63,053 nt of DNA, taken from positions 1-63,053 of the forward strand of contig JAXHTV010000016.1 in assembly GCA_034189865.1 (NCBI GenBank), read 5' to 3'. Made by a program: the position numbers and the translations under genes. The DNA comes from Pseudomonadota bacterium. Lineage in GTDB: Bacteria; Pseudomonadota; Gammaproteobacteria; UBA5335. Within the stretch, counting starts at the first letter, position 1. Each line of letters opens with the position of its first letter. The notes under the pieces are model-generated. The model searched no databases. It worked only from the letters and a program-made list of their open reading frames with translations, and had not been told where the DNA came from. Positions 20,945 to 28,954 of the stretch are shown piece by piece.

Positions 20945-21432
20945 CGGAAGAAACGGTGCTGAGCCAATTCCCCTCGCCCCGGCACAATCACCGCCGCTGC
21001 ATCGCCGACGCCATGGCGGACGCGGAAAAACACTGCCGAACCCATGGGCTTAGGCTGACACCGATCAGGCGACGGGTGTTGGAGCTCATCTGGCAAGACC
21101 ATGTCCCCATCAAAGCCTATGATTTGCTCTCCCTGCTGCAGCAAGAAGGGCACAAAGCAGCCCCCCCCACCGTGTACCGCGCCTTGGACTTTCTTATCGA
21201 CGCCGGCGTCGTACACCGACTGGACACGCTGAACGCATTTGTCGGTTGCGTCGACCCCGCCACCGATCATAGCGGCCAGTTTTTTATCTGCACACAATGC
21301 CAGATGGTGGCTGAGATACGCTCGACAAGTATTGGTCAGGCCATTGAGAAAGAAGCCGTCAAGGTGGGCTTTCGAGTACGTAGCCGTCCTATGGAGATCC
21401 CTGGGCTCTGCCCCCGCTGCGCAAATCACTAG
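20941..21432 (+). CDS. zur: Zinc uptake regulator, Fur family
   Basis: 163 residues. Winged-helix DNA-binding half with LRLTPIRRRVLELI and APPTVYRALDFLIDAGVVHRL, then a dimerisation/metal half with two CxxC pairs (CTQC near 119, CPRC at the end) for structural zinc. Fur-family repressor; being last in znuACB-zur and carrying C-terminal CPRC identifies it as Zur rather than Fur or PerR. Start ATG 20941 overlaps the znuB stop. Autoregulation through the znuA promoter is likely. Confidence 0.93.
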   Translation: MTEETVLSQFPSPRHNHRRCIADAMADAEKHCRTHGLRLTPIRRRVLELIWQDHVPIKAYDLLSLLQQEGHKAAPPTVYRALDFLIDAGVVHRLDTLNAFVGCVDPATDHSGQFFICTQCQMVAEIRSTSIGQAIEKEAVKVGFRVRSRPMEIPGLCPRCANH

Positions 21433-21494
21433 GCGGGTTTTTCATTAAAGTCCCCTCTCCAGATTCCGACAACTCAACAGGGAGGAAAGGCTGA

Positions 21495-22730
21495 ATGAAA
21501 CACAAGATCAACGTGGCGCATCTGACGGTCGGAATGTATGTGACCGAGCTGGATCGCCCCTGGACCGAAACGCCTTTTCTGTTCCAGGGTTTCACCATCG
21601 AAAGCGACGATGATCTGACCCAGCTTCGGGAGCTGTGTGACCATGTCTACATTCTGGGAGATGCGCCGCAGCTAGCAAAAGAAAAGCCGGCCCAGACAGA
21701 CCTCGCCAAAGCGAATAGCCCAGAACCCGCCAAGGCCGCTACGGACCCGTCGGCGCAGTTCCTCGACCGTATCCGCGAGACCACCAAATTGCGTGATCGC
21801 AGTTGCGCCCTAGTCACCAGCGTACTCAAGTCCGTCGCCTCCGAGAAAAAGCCGGACCTCGCTCAGATCCAGGACATCGTCAGCGAACTGATTCGGGCCA
21901 ACAATTCGGCGCAAGATGCCTCGCTATGGTTAACGATGATGCGAAACGACCAGCACGATGCAACGGCCGTTCACGGATTCAACACTGCCGTGATCGCCAT
22001 CGCACTGGCCCGCTTGGCCAAACTGCCGTTGAAAGCCATGAAATCGGTTGGTACGGCGGCACTGCTGCACGACGTGGGCAAGGCCAAGACACCCGCGTCC
22101 ATCCTCTATAAAGCCGGCCCGCTGAGTCCTCAGGAATTCGAAATTGTCCGCCGTCATGCAGCGGATGGTTATGAAGCTTTGAAATCATCGGAAGAACTAC
22201 CCGAATCGACCGCAGAGATCATCTTCAGTCACCACGAGCGCCTTGATGGGCGCGGCTACCCACGGGGTCTGTCGGGAACGGCGATCAATCAAGAAGCACG
22301 CATCGTGATGACCGCAGAGGTTTACGACGAGTTGACGAATGAGCGGGTCTATCATGAAGCGATGGCACCGCAACAAGCATTGGCACTGATGCGCAAACAA
22401 GCCAAGGGACATTTCGGGGAGGACATGCTCCAATACTTTCTCGACTGTCTGGGAAATCATCCCGTGGGCAGCTTGATCCAGTTAGACAATGGCGCCATGG
22501 GAGTGGTCATTTCCCACAACAAAAGACGCCCCACCCAGCCCTTGGTGATGCTACTGCGGGACCAGAAGGGCCAGCCACTGAGCGATCGTCCCATTGTCAA
22601 TTTGGCCCTCACCAACCCCACCGACAAAAACTCGCCTTCCCGGATACTCCGGGCACTGGACGCCAAAAAGGCCGGAATCGACATCGCGGGTGAAGCCAAA
22701 GAGATGATCGAAAAATCCCACCACGAATAG
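21495..22730 (+). CDS. HD-GYP domain cyclic-di-GMP phosphodiesterase with DUF3391
   Basis: 411 residues. The N-terminal 60 residues (KINVAHLTVGMYVTELDRPW, YILGD) match DUF3391. A poorly conserved linker with Lys/Pro/Ala follows, then an HD-GYP domain: HDVGKAKTP near 191 and HHERLDGRGYPRGL near 244, with the GYP core intact. Such proteins hydrolyse c-di-GMP to GMP, often affecting motility and biofilm. No receiver domain, so its input signal is unknown. Own ribosome site GGGAGGAAAGG. A link to the type IV pilus genes is only a guess. Confidence 0.9.
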   Translation: MKHKINVAHLTVGMYVTELDRPWTETPFLFQGFTIESDDDLTQLRELCDHVYILGDAPQLAKEKPAQTDLAKANSPEPAKAATDPSAQFLDRIRETTKLRDRSCALVTSVLKSVASEKKPDLAQIQDIVSELIRANNSAQDASLWLTMMRNDQHDATAVHGFNTAVIAIALARLAKLPLKAMKSVGTAALLHDVGKAKTPASILYKAGPLSPQEFEIVRRHAADGYEALKSSEELPESTAEIIFSHHERLDGRGYPRGLSGTAINQEARIVMTAEVYDELTNERVYHEAMAPQQALALMRKQAKGHFGEDMLQYFLDCLGNHPVGSLIQLDNGAMGVVISHNKRRPTQPLVMLLRDQKGQPLSDRPIVNLALTNPTDKNSPSRILRALDAKKAGIDIAGEAKEMIEKSHHE

Positions 22731-22791
22731 CAATTCTCGACCCAAGTCGGCACCCAAAGACCCCCTGGCCAATCACGATTGGGTTCTCGCC

Positions 22792-23934
22792 TCACAACCA
22801 GTAACGCAGCAACCAAGCCGCGGACTCCGCCACACGACTCAACCGACCGCGTTTTTGCCACTGGCCGAGGTCGACTTCCGCGGCTTCGGATTCACACGCC
22901 AGCAAGTGCGCCTCCAAGGTATGACAGAAATCCAGGGAACGGGTAAAGAGATTCAACTCCTCGTTCAAGAAAAAGCTGCGAACGTCGAGGTTTGCCGTGC
23001 CCACCGAGGCATACGCACCATCGGCAACCACCGCCTTGGTATGGAGCAGGCGAGGACCATACTCAAACACGCGAACCCCGGCCTCCAACAGGCGACCATA
23101 CTCCGCTCTCGCGGCCCAACGGGCGAGCGGAACGTCGCTGACGGCAGGCAGTAACACGTGCACATCGACACCACGTTCGGCGCAGGTCATCAAACTCCGA
23201 CGCGTGACTGGATCCGGGACGAAATAGGGCGTCGCAAGATACAAACGCTTCCGCGCGCGACGAAATAGATCCAGATACGCCCATCGCAGCTGCTGACGGC
23301 AACCGGGAGAGGACGTAGGCACCAGCGCGCTGGGCCGTAAACCGTCGTTGGAAGGCGGCGGAGAAGCGGTGTGCCGTGGCCACCAAACCGCTTCGATGAT
23401 GCTCCGAGCCCACCGTGCCAGGTACCCCTCGAACCGAACGTGCGCGTCCAACCAGCGCTCATCATCGTAATATGTCCGGGAGCTCTCTTGATGGATATTG
23501 AATCCGCCGAGATAAGCCACGTCCGAGTCCACGACCAGCAACTTTCGGTGATCGCGTCGATTGAAACGAAACGGGTCCCGCCATTGCCAACGGTGAAAAT
23601 ATCTCAACTCGATGCTGTGCTGACTCAGATACGCACGCAACTTCCGGGACCATACCGGCGGCGTGCCCACCGCATCGAGCTGAACGCGCACGGTGACCCC
23701 GGCTTTGACCCGCTCCGCCAAAGCTTCGGCGAAGCGCCAACCCACGGGATCGTCGCCGAAGATATAACAGACCAAAGAGATATCAGAACGCGCCTTGCCG
23801 ATATCGATCAACATGGCGTTATAGAGTCGGTCGCCCTCAGTAAACAGCTGCAGCGGATCGGCCCCGATGCCGAGATCGGGCAGACATGCTCGATCGTGGT
23901 CACTTGCGTATCTCGCCACACCACCCCCATCCAC
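22792..23934 (-). CDS. Cardiolipin synthase / phospholipase D-like protein
   Basis: 380 residues with two HKD motifs: H129-K131-D136 (DHRKLLVVD) and a second near 306 (HTKAVVAD, followed by SVGTANLD). Two HKD motifs and no N-terminal membrane helices fit the ClsB-type cardiolipin synthase group, joining phosphatidyl groups to make cardiolipin; a different phospholipid substrate is possible. Start 23934 is tentative because several start codons lie in the first 25 residues. Confidence 0.85.
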   Translation of the reverse strand: MDGGGVARYASDHDRACLPDLGIGADPLQLFTEGDRLYNAMLIDIGKARSDISLVCYIFGDDPVGWRFAEALAERVKAGVTVRVQLDAVGTPPVWSRKLRAYLSQHSIELRYFHRWQWRDPFRFNRRDHRKLLVVDSDVAYLGGFNIHQESSRTYYDDERWLDAHVRFEGYLARWARSIIEAVWWPRHTASPPPSNDGLRPSALVPTSSPGCRQQLRWAYLDLFRRARKRLYLATPYFVPDPVTRRSLMTCAERGVDVHVLLPAVSDVPLARWAARAEYGRLLEAGVRVFEYGPRLLHTKAVVADGAYASVGTANLDVRSFFLNEELNLFTRSLDFCHTLEAHLLACESEAAEVDLGQWQKRGRLSRVAESAAWLLRYWL

Positions 23935-24162
23935 CTGTCGACGCCACCGAACCGTTCATCAAACCGGCCAGCTTCCAACACCGAACTCTACCCGATTAAC
24001 GCGACGAGGCGCCCCTTTTGCGGTGACAGCTCGAACGTCGCGCACGGGGAGGATTAATCGGGGCGAAGGCGACGACGTTCCGCACGCCCTCCGCCTGCGT
24101 GTCGAACGACTGACTTGACGTGGGGGAAGGGGGCGAATCGTTTCTCGAACCATAGCAAAAAC

Positions 24163-24190
24163 AAAAGGGCCACCTGACGGTGGCCCTTTT
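24163..24190. terminator. Bidirectional terminator after tRNA-Arg
   Basis: AAAAGGGCCACC, TGAC loop, GGTGGCCCTTTT: perfect 12-bp inverted repeat ending in T-runs in both directions; next to the 3-prime end of tRNA-Arg on the minus strand. Confidence 0.9.
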
Positions 24191-24196
24191 GACAAT

Positions 24197-24273
24197 TGGC
24201 GCGCCCGGAAGGATTCGAACCTCCGACCGCCTGGTTCGTAGCCAGGTACTCTATCCAGCTGAGCTACGGGCGC
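24197..24273 (-). tRNA. tRNA-Arg (anticodon ACG)
   Basis: 77 nt on the minus strand: acceptor GCGCCCG/CGGGCGC, anticodon loop CTACGAA giving ACG (A34 normally becomes inosine), T-arm GGTTCGAATCC, discriminator G and encoded CCA. The csrA-Ser-Arg order is conserved in gammaproteobacteria. Confidence 0.97.
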
Positions 24274-24416
24274 GTGAAAGCCGGCAGATTATCGAGAGAA
24301 CACCCTTAGGTGTCAAGTTAGCGAAAAATCGCGTCCGAAAGACCCGATGGAGAACACTGCAACAGTTCCCATCGGCAAACGGCCAGATTGAACAACCCAA
24401 CGATGGCCGGATAATT

Positions 24417-24507
24417 TGGCGGAGAGAGAGGGATTCGAACCCTCGATGGGCTTTTAACCCATACTCCCTTAGCAGGGGAGCGCCTTCAGCCGCTCGGCCA
24501 TCTCTCC
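24417..24507 (-). tRNA. tRNA-Ser (anticodon GCT)
   Basis: 91 nt with a long variable arm (TATGGGTTAAAAGCCCATC), typical of serine tRNAs. Anticodon stem CTCCC/GGGAG with loop CTGCTAA gives GCT (reads AGC/AGT). Acceptor GGAGAGA/TCTCTCC, encoded CCA. Confidence 0.97.
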
Positions 24508-24732
24508 GTATGCTGTCTAACCGACCAAACGCCCATCGCGTGGCCAGTTGAGAAGTCACGTCACCATGAAGAACCGAACATGCCCATCTACGCGCAGCCT
24601 GTTGGCATCGTCTCGACAGCCATTCGCGTCAGAGACGCCATTGTTCGGGTCCATTTGTGGGCGACACCGTACCGGACAGTCCAACACCGCCCCTAAAGGG
24701 ACGCCTAGGATACTGGCGTGACGACGCCACGT

Positions 24733-24936
24733 CTAGAACCCGTGACTATTGGCTTGGCCTTCCTGCTCTTCTTGCTCTCGTTTGATGCGCTCGTATATCT
24801 CTTCGCGATGAACCGCGACATGTTTCGGTGCGTTAATACCAATTCGAACTTGGTTACCCTTGACACCGAGGACCGTTACAGTCACGTCGTCGCCCACCAT
24901 GACGGTCTCACCTACTCGCCTTGTTAGTATCAGCAT
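24733..24936 (-). CDS. csrA: Carbon storage regulator CsrA/RsmA
   Basis: 67-residue RNA-binding translational regulator that binds GGA motifs in mRNA leaders. [17 protein letters not shown] start and [19 protein letters not shown] are diagnostic, including Arg44-region VHREE. Slightly longer Gln/Glu-rich tail than E. coli CsrA. Between lysC and tRNA-Ser. Confidence 0.97.
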   Translation of the reverse strand: MLILTRRVGETVMVGDDVTVTVLGVKGNQVRIGINAPKHVAVHREEIYERIKREQEEQEGQANSHGF

Positions 24937-25131
24937 CGTGCAACTCCTTGCGACCTGTGCCGTGCCCCCGCGACAATCGCAGCTAACGCGTAAAAAAAAC
25001 GATTGAATCCACCATTATCTTTCTATGCCAAATTTAGGTAATTTATTGGCAATCAAATAACTCTCCAAACTCTGGGAAACGCCACAACCGGTTAAGTTCC
25101 CCCTAACCCATCAACCTCCCCATATATTACC

Positions 25132-26376
25132 TTACGGCTCCGAGGCAAGGTTGCCCTGTGGTCCGTTTTCTAGCCCGAATGCTTCATGCAGCGTCCGGAC
25201 AGCCAGCTCTAAGTATTTTTCGTGCAATACCACCGAAATCTTTATCTCGGACGTCGAAATCATTCGAATATTGATACCCTCGGCGGCCAAGGCATTGAAC
25301 ATCCGCGAAGCGACGCCGGCATGAGAACGCATCCCCACACCCACCACTGAAACCTTGACGATGCGGTCATCGCCCGAGACTTCTTTAGCGCCCAAATCGG
25401 CACGGTGCGCGTTAAGTATTTCCTGGGCTTTGGCATAGTCGTTGCGATTAACGGTAAAGGTCATGTCTGTCGTGCCATCGGTGGCAACGTTCTGCACGAT
25501 CATGTCCACTTCGATGTTCGCATCGGCAATGGGCCCAAGAACCCGGTAAGCCACGCCCGGTTGATCGGAGATCCCCTTGACGGTAACTTGCGCCTCATCA
25601 CGATTGTAGGCGATGCCTGAAATAATCGCTTCTTCCACGTCATTTGCCTCATAAGTAACCAGGGTGCCCGGTCCTTCTTCAAAACTGGACAACACGCGCA
25701 AAGGCACGTTGTACTTGCCCGCAAACTCCACCGACCGAATCTGCAGTACTTTGGTGCCCAGGCTGGCCAACTCCAGCATTTCTTCAAAGGTAATGCGATC
25801 GAGCCGATGGGCATTTGGAACAATACGCGGATCGGCCGTATACACGCCGTCGACGTCGGTGTAGATCTGGCATTCATCTGCCTTGAGCCCTGCAGCCAAC
25901 GCCACGGCCGTCGTATCCGACCCGCCTCGACCGAGTGTGGTGATGTTGCCGTGTTGGTCTACCCCTTGAAAGCCCGCAACCACCACCACGCCACCGCGCT
26001 TAAGATCAGCATGAATGTGCTTATCATCGATGGCACGAATGCGAGCCTTGCCGTGTGCGTCGTCTGTCAGAATCCGGACTTGACCACCGGTATACGAACG
26101 GGCCGCTTGCCCGAGTTTTTGGAGCACCATACTCAGTAAGGCGATGGTGACCTGTTCACCCGTCGAGAGCAGCACATCGAGTTCTCGCGCTGAAGGCCGA
26201 GGATGGATTTCATGAGCGAGGGCCAAAAGTCGATTTGTCTCACCGCTCATGGCCGAGACCACCACCACGACCTCGTGCCCCGCATTTCGCGTGGCGATGA
26301 CCTTCCGCGCAACGCTTTCGATGCGTTCCACGCTACCCACCGAAGTACCACCAAACTTTTGAACGATAAGCGCCAT
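25132..26376 (-). CDS. lysC: Aspartate kinase
   Basis: Phosphorylates aspartate, first step to Lys, Thr, Met and diaminopimelate. Starts MALIVQKFGGTSVGS at ATG 26376; the frame runs 8 codons further but this is the conserved N-terminus. The kinase domain has GRGGSDTTAVALAAGL, and two C-terminal ACT domains (the second near VVGVGMRSHAGVASRMF) imply allosteric feedback. About 414 residues, single-chain type like Pseudomonas LysC. csrA follows. I see no lysine riboswitch in the 387 bases upstream. Confidence 0.96.
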   Translation of the reverse strand: MALIVQKFGGTSVGSVERIESVARKVIATRNAGHEVVVVVSAMSGETNRLLALAHEIHPRPSARELDVLLSTGEQVTIALLSMVLQKLGQAARSYTGGQVRILTDDAHGKARIRAIDDKHIHADLKRGGVVVVAGFQGVDQHGNITTLGRGGSDTTAVALAAGLKADECQIYTDVDGVYTADPRIVPNAHRLDRITFEEMLELASLGTKVLQIRSVEFAGKYNVPLRVLSSFEEGPGTLVTYEANDVEEAIISGIAYNRDEAQVTVKGISDQPGVAYRVLGPIADANIEVDMIVQNVATDGTTDMTFTVNRNDYAKAQEILNAHRADLGAKEVSGDDRIVKVSVVGVGMRSHAGVASRMFNALAAEGINIRMISTSEIKISVVLHEKYLELAVRTLHEAFGLENGPQGNLASEP

Positions 26377-26763
26377 AGAGCCAACCGAAACTTTAAACAC
26401 AAAAACACGACGTGGGTTCTGAACCCAGCCCGACGACGTACCAAGACCTTGGAGTGACCCGCGAGCGGCGCCATCACCTGACCGCGATGGTATCGCAACG
26501 ACTCAGCCCAACCCGTCCATCGACAAAACCGATGAAACAGAAAGGCTTACCTGGACCCATGATCGCCACGGATGAAAGAGAGATGCGTTCCTTTGCAGCA
26601 GTGGGGACAGGTTCAGCCTGGTGAGAAACTGCGGCCGCGTTATTCTAGCCTGTTGGAGCCGCGCCGGTCATCCATGGGCGACCGCGCCACTGCCGTATAT
26701 CGATCCGCCATAAAATAACTCACTGCCCGGACTCAAGTCTTATTCACGTCGGGCCGTCTCATC
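26377..26763. other. Intergenic region between lysC and the Rieske ferredoxin gene
   Basis: 387 bases at the left edge of the hydrocarbon cluster. No open frame here looks coding. A 7-bp near-perfect palindrome TGGGTTC T GAACCCA lies at 26413-26427, just upstream of lysC. No transposase remnant, tRNA or att-like direct repeat was recognised. Confidence 0.5.
26413..26427. repeat. Short palindrome upstream of lysC
   Basis: TGGGTTC, one base, GAACCCA: perfect 7-bp arms 37 bases before the lysC start. Too short a loop for an RNA hairpin, so a protein-binding site is more likely than a terminator; no known operator recognised. Confidence 0.4.
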
Positions 26764-27105
26764 TCACGCGTCCACCCAGATTTGGTCGTCTTCGATCTTG
26801 GCCTGGTAGGTCTTCAAGCGCCGCTCCCCACGAAGCGGATTGAGAAGTCGAATCGCATTAGGCCAGTTCGCCCACTCTTTCACTTCGCCCGTGCGCACAT
26901 CAAACCGTGCCCGGTGTAAAGGGCAAATCACACAGCCATCTTCCAGTCGACCGCGATCCAATGGCGCCCAGGTGTGGGGACACAACCGTTGAGTTGCGTA
27001 AACGCCGTCTTCAAAACGATAAATCACCACGGATGCGCTGCCGATGTCCACTTTCTTCATCCCGCCCATCGGGACATCATCCAACTGACAAACGGGTACA
27101 AACAT
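26764..27105 (-). CDS. Rieske-type [2Fe-2S] ferredoxin
   Basis: 113 residues, a single Rieske domain. Cluster ligands C42 and H44 (LCPHTWAP) and C61 and H64 (CPLHRARF) with 16 residues between H44 and C61, matching soluble ring-dioxygenase-type ferredoxins; the TGEV motif that follows is typical. It probably passes electrons to an oxygenase. The nearest oxygenases are the two AlkB-type hydroxylases transcribed divergently from 27454. AlkB enzymes normally use rubredoxin, none of which is visible here. No ferredoxin reductase gene is in the window. Confidence 0.9.
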   Translation of the reverse strand: MFVPVCQLDDVPMGGMKKVDIGSASVVIYRFEDGVYATQRLCPHTWAPLDRGRLEDGCVICPLHRARFDVRTGEVKEWANWPNAIRLLNPLRGERRLKTYQAKIEDDQIWVDA

Positions 27106-27453
27106 TGTTTGGATTCTCCTCAGATCCCCGAAAGTACCGGCCGGGGCGCCCGTTTTATTCTGCGCCGACGCTGTTTCGACACTCAGCCAACGCGAGAATG
27201 ATGAGATGCAGCGTCATGCCACGGCGTATCGAGGCACATCATGCGCGCGCCTTAAACCGCTGCAGGTCGTCGAATACCGGCAAATCAGGGCACAGCCAAA
27301 CTTGACAACGCCCCGATGCTCAACGAGATTTACAATCATAAGTCACTGCACCAAATGCCGGTGCAGCAATCCTCGCATGAGCATTGCCAAACAACGATAT
27401 AACAAGAATTCATAACAAAAACACCCGTGTCGCCGGAGGAGGCCACTCCCGCC
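27106..27453. other. Divergent regulatory region, Rieske ferredoxin / first alkB
   Basis: 348 bases with no plausible gene. Contains TTGACA at 27302-27307, a 21-bp inverted repeat at 27346-27366 and an AT-rich stretch (about 27375-27425) before the alkB ribosome site GGAGGAGG at 27434-27441. Confidence 0.55.
27346..27366. repeat. Inverted repeat, possible operator for the first alkB
   Basis: CTGCACC, 7 bases, GGTGCAG: perfect 7-bp arms about 40 bases after a TTGACA and about 88 bases before the alkB start. Spacing between half-site centres is about 14 bases, suited to a dimeric regulator, but it could also form an RNA hairpin. Confidence 0.45.
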
Positions 27454-28701
27454 ATGATCATCATTGGCTCGATCTGGAAGTATCTTCGATTCGTTATTGT
27501 TCCCTACGCTTTGCTCTTGTCGGTCCCACTTTTCATCTGGGGTGGCTCCGCTCTGGGCTGGTTTACCGTCAGCGTCTTCCTGGTCATGGTGCTGGCCGAC
27601 CTGTTTTTGGGAGAAGACACCAAAGAGTACGCGGGGCAGTACCGCTATCTGGGTCTTTTCGTGTGGCTGGAAAGCTCGGCCATTGTATGTTTCGCATCCG
27701 TTATTTTGGCGTTTGCCTGGAGCCTGGGCATTCGTCAAGGAGTGGACTTGTTCGGCGTGGCGGCGCTCACCCATGCCTTCACCGGTTTTGATGCCGCAAC
27801 CACTCACCAGAACAATCCATGGAGTTACTATGCCGCAGGCTTTTTTCTGGCTGGATTCTCCGGGGGTCTTGTCGGCTCTGTGGTCGGTCACAACATGACC
27901 CATCGCACGTTCAATCCCGTTTCGGTCTGGATCGGGCGAATCGGCCAGGCCTTCAGCATGTTTACCTACTTCTCCATTCGCCATCCTTTCGGGCATCACA
28001 ATCTCGTGGGCACGCCCAAAGATCCTTCATGGGCGCGGCGCGGGGAAAACTACTTCACTTTCCGCATGCGTTCCGTTTGGGGTCAGTACAAAATGACCTG
28101 GCAGCTTGAAAAAACGCGGCTCCATCGAATGGGATACTCCGTTTGGAGCTGGCGCAACCAAGCCATTCATGGCTGGCTGATGGAAGCGACGGTTGCCAGT
28201 GTCTTTATCTACGCGGCCGGGTGGCTGGGTTTGTTCGCGTATCTCGCCATCGGCTTTGTCTCCCATTCTGTTTTGGAACTGGTGAATTACGTGGAGCACT
28301 ATGGACTGGTCCGCGTTCCCACCGAGCCGTTTCAATATCGCCACGCCTGGAATGACAACCACCGCATGACCCTTTGGGTCGGCATGGCGATCACGCGGCA
28401 CTCCCATCATCACTTCGACGCCCAAGTAGAAGAATATGAGCTCAAGCCCCTGGTAAATGAAGCGCCCACCACCCCGTGGGGTTATTTCCCGAGCTTCTTC
28501 GCCGCTTTGGTGCCCCCCATATGGCATCGCGTCATTGTGCCGAAACTGCTCGACTGGGATCAGCGTTTCGCAACGAGTGAAGAACGTGCATTAGCCGCTC
28601 GGGAAAACATTCGAAGCGGTATACCCGCGTTGGTCCAGGCCGGCCAGGATTACCTCAACCAACGGACCGGGTCTGATCACACGGCAGGACAACCGGCCTA
28701 A
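27454..28701 (+). CDS. AlkB-type integral membrane hydroxylase (first copy)
   Basis: 415 residues. A membrane di-iron oxygenase of the alkane 1-monooxygenase / xylene monooxygenase family. His-box residues: H146 and H150 (GHNMTH), H177, H181 and H182 (HPFGHH), H282 (NYVEHYGL), H297 and H303 (HAWNDNH), and H316-H320 (RHSHHH). Several hydrophobic segments precede and separate the boxes. I chose ATG 27454, 12 bases after GGAGGAGG; it gives the same length and N-terminus (IWKY) as the second copy, while the frame opens at GTG 27427. Probable role is terminal hydroxylation of an alkane or alkyl-aromatic; the exact substrate cannot be read. The HNMTH box differs from the HELxHK of classical AlkB. 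Confidence 0.9.
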   Translation: MIIIGSIWKYLRFVIVPYALLLSVPLFIWGGSALGWFTVSVFLVMVLADLFLGEDTKEYAGQYRYLGLFVWLESSAIVCFASVILAFAWSLGIRQGVDLFGVAALTHAFTGFDAATTHQNNPWSYYAAGFFLAGFSGGLVGSVVGHNMTHRTFNPVSVWIGRIGQAFSMFTYFSIRHPFGHHNLVGTPKDPSWARRGENYFTFRMRSVWGQYKMTWQLEKTRLHRMGYSVWSWRNQAIHGWLMEATVASVFIYAAGWLGLFAYLAIGFVSHSVLELVNYVEHYGLVRVPTEPFQYRHAWNDNHRMTLWVGMAITRHSHHHFDAQVEEYELKPLVNEAPTTPWGYFPSFFAALVPPIWHRVIVPKLLDWDQRFATSEERALAARENIRSGIPALVQAGQDYLNQRTGSDHTAGQPA

Positions 28702-28796
28702 CCTCCCCGCCTGAACCGATGACGTCAAGATCGGAGGCGCGACTCGGTTACACAAACCCTAACCGCGTCCAACTCTATCTGATTGATTAACAAACT

Positions 28797-28825
28797 TTGA
28801 CAGCCAGATAAACCACTGCTAGTCG
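28797..28825 (+). promoter_or_regulatory. Possible promoter for the second alkB
   Basis: Perfect TTGACA at 28797-28802, then TAGTCG after 17 bases (weak -10). Lies in the AT-richer 253-base gap between the two alkB genes, suggesting the second copy can be transcribed on its own. Confidence 0.3.
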
Positions 28826-28844
28826 TTAATGAAGTCTATATACT

Positions 28845-28885
28845 TCGGTTCAAACAGACTGTTCCCAAAACGAAGATTGAACCGA
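28845..28885. repeat. Widely spaced inverted repeat upstream of the second alkB
   Basis: TCGGTTCAA (28845-28853) and TTGAACCGA (28877-28885): perfect 9-bp arms separated by 23 bases, 70 bases before the second alkB start. A smaller GAAGT/ACTTC repeat (28831-28846) abuts it. Could be an operator pair or a leader-RNA stem. Confidence 0.5.
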
Positions 28886-28954
28886 CTTGCCGAAAAAAGA
28901 CAACACGGCGTAAGAGCCAATCAGGTTACGACCCCTGTGCGAGGAGATCCCCTA

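Noticed and set aside
23371-24057. 228-codon plus-strand frame opposite the phospholipase D-like gene
   Set aside because: Lies antisense to two intact HKD motifs; no start signal or family features.
26377-26763. Lysine riboswitch upstream of lysC
   Set aside because: No conserved riboswitch helices or a following terminator could be recognised in the minus-strand leader.
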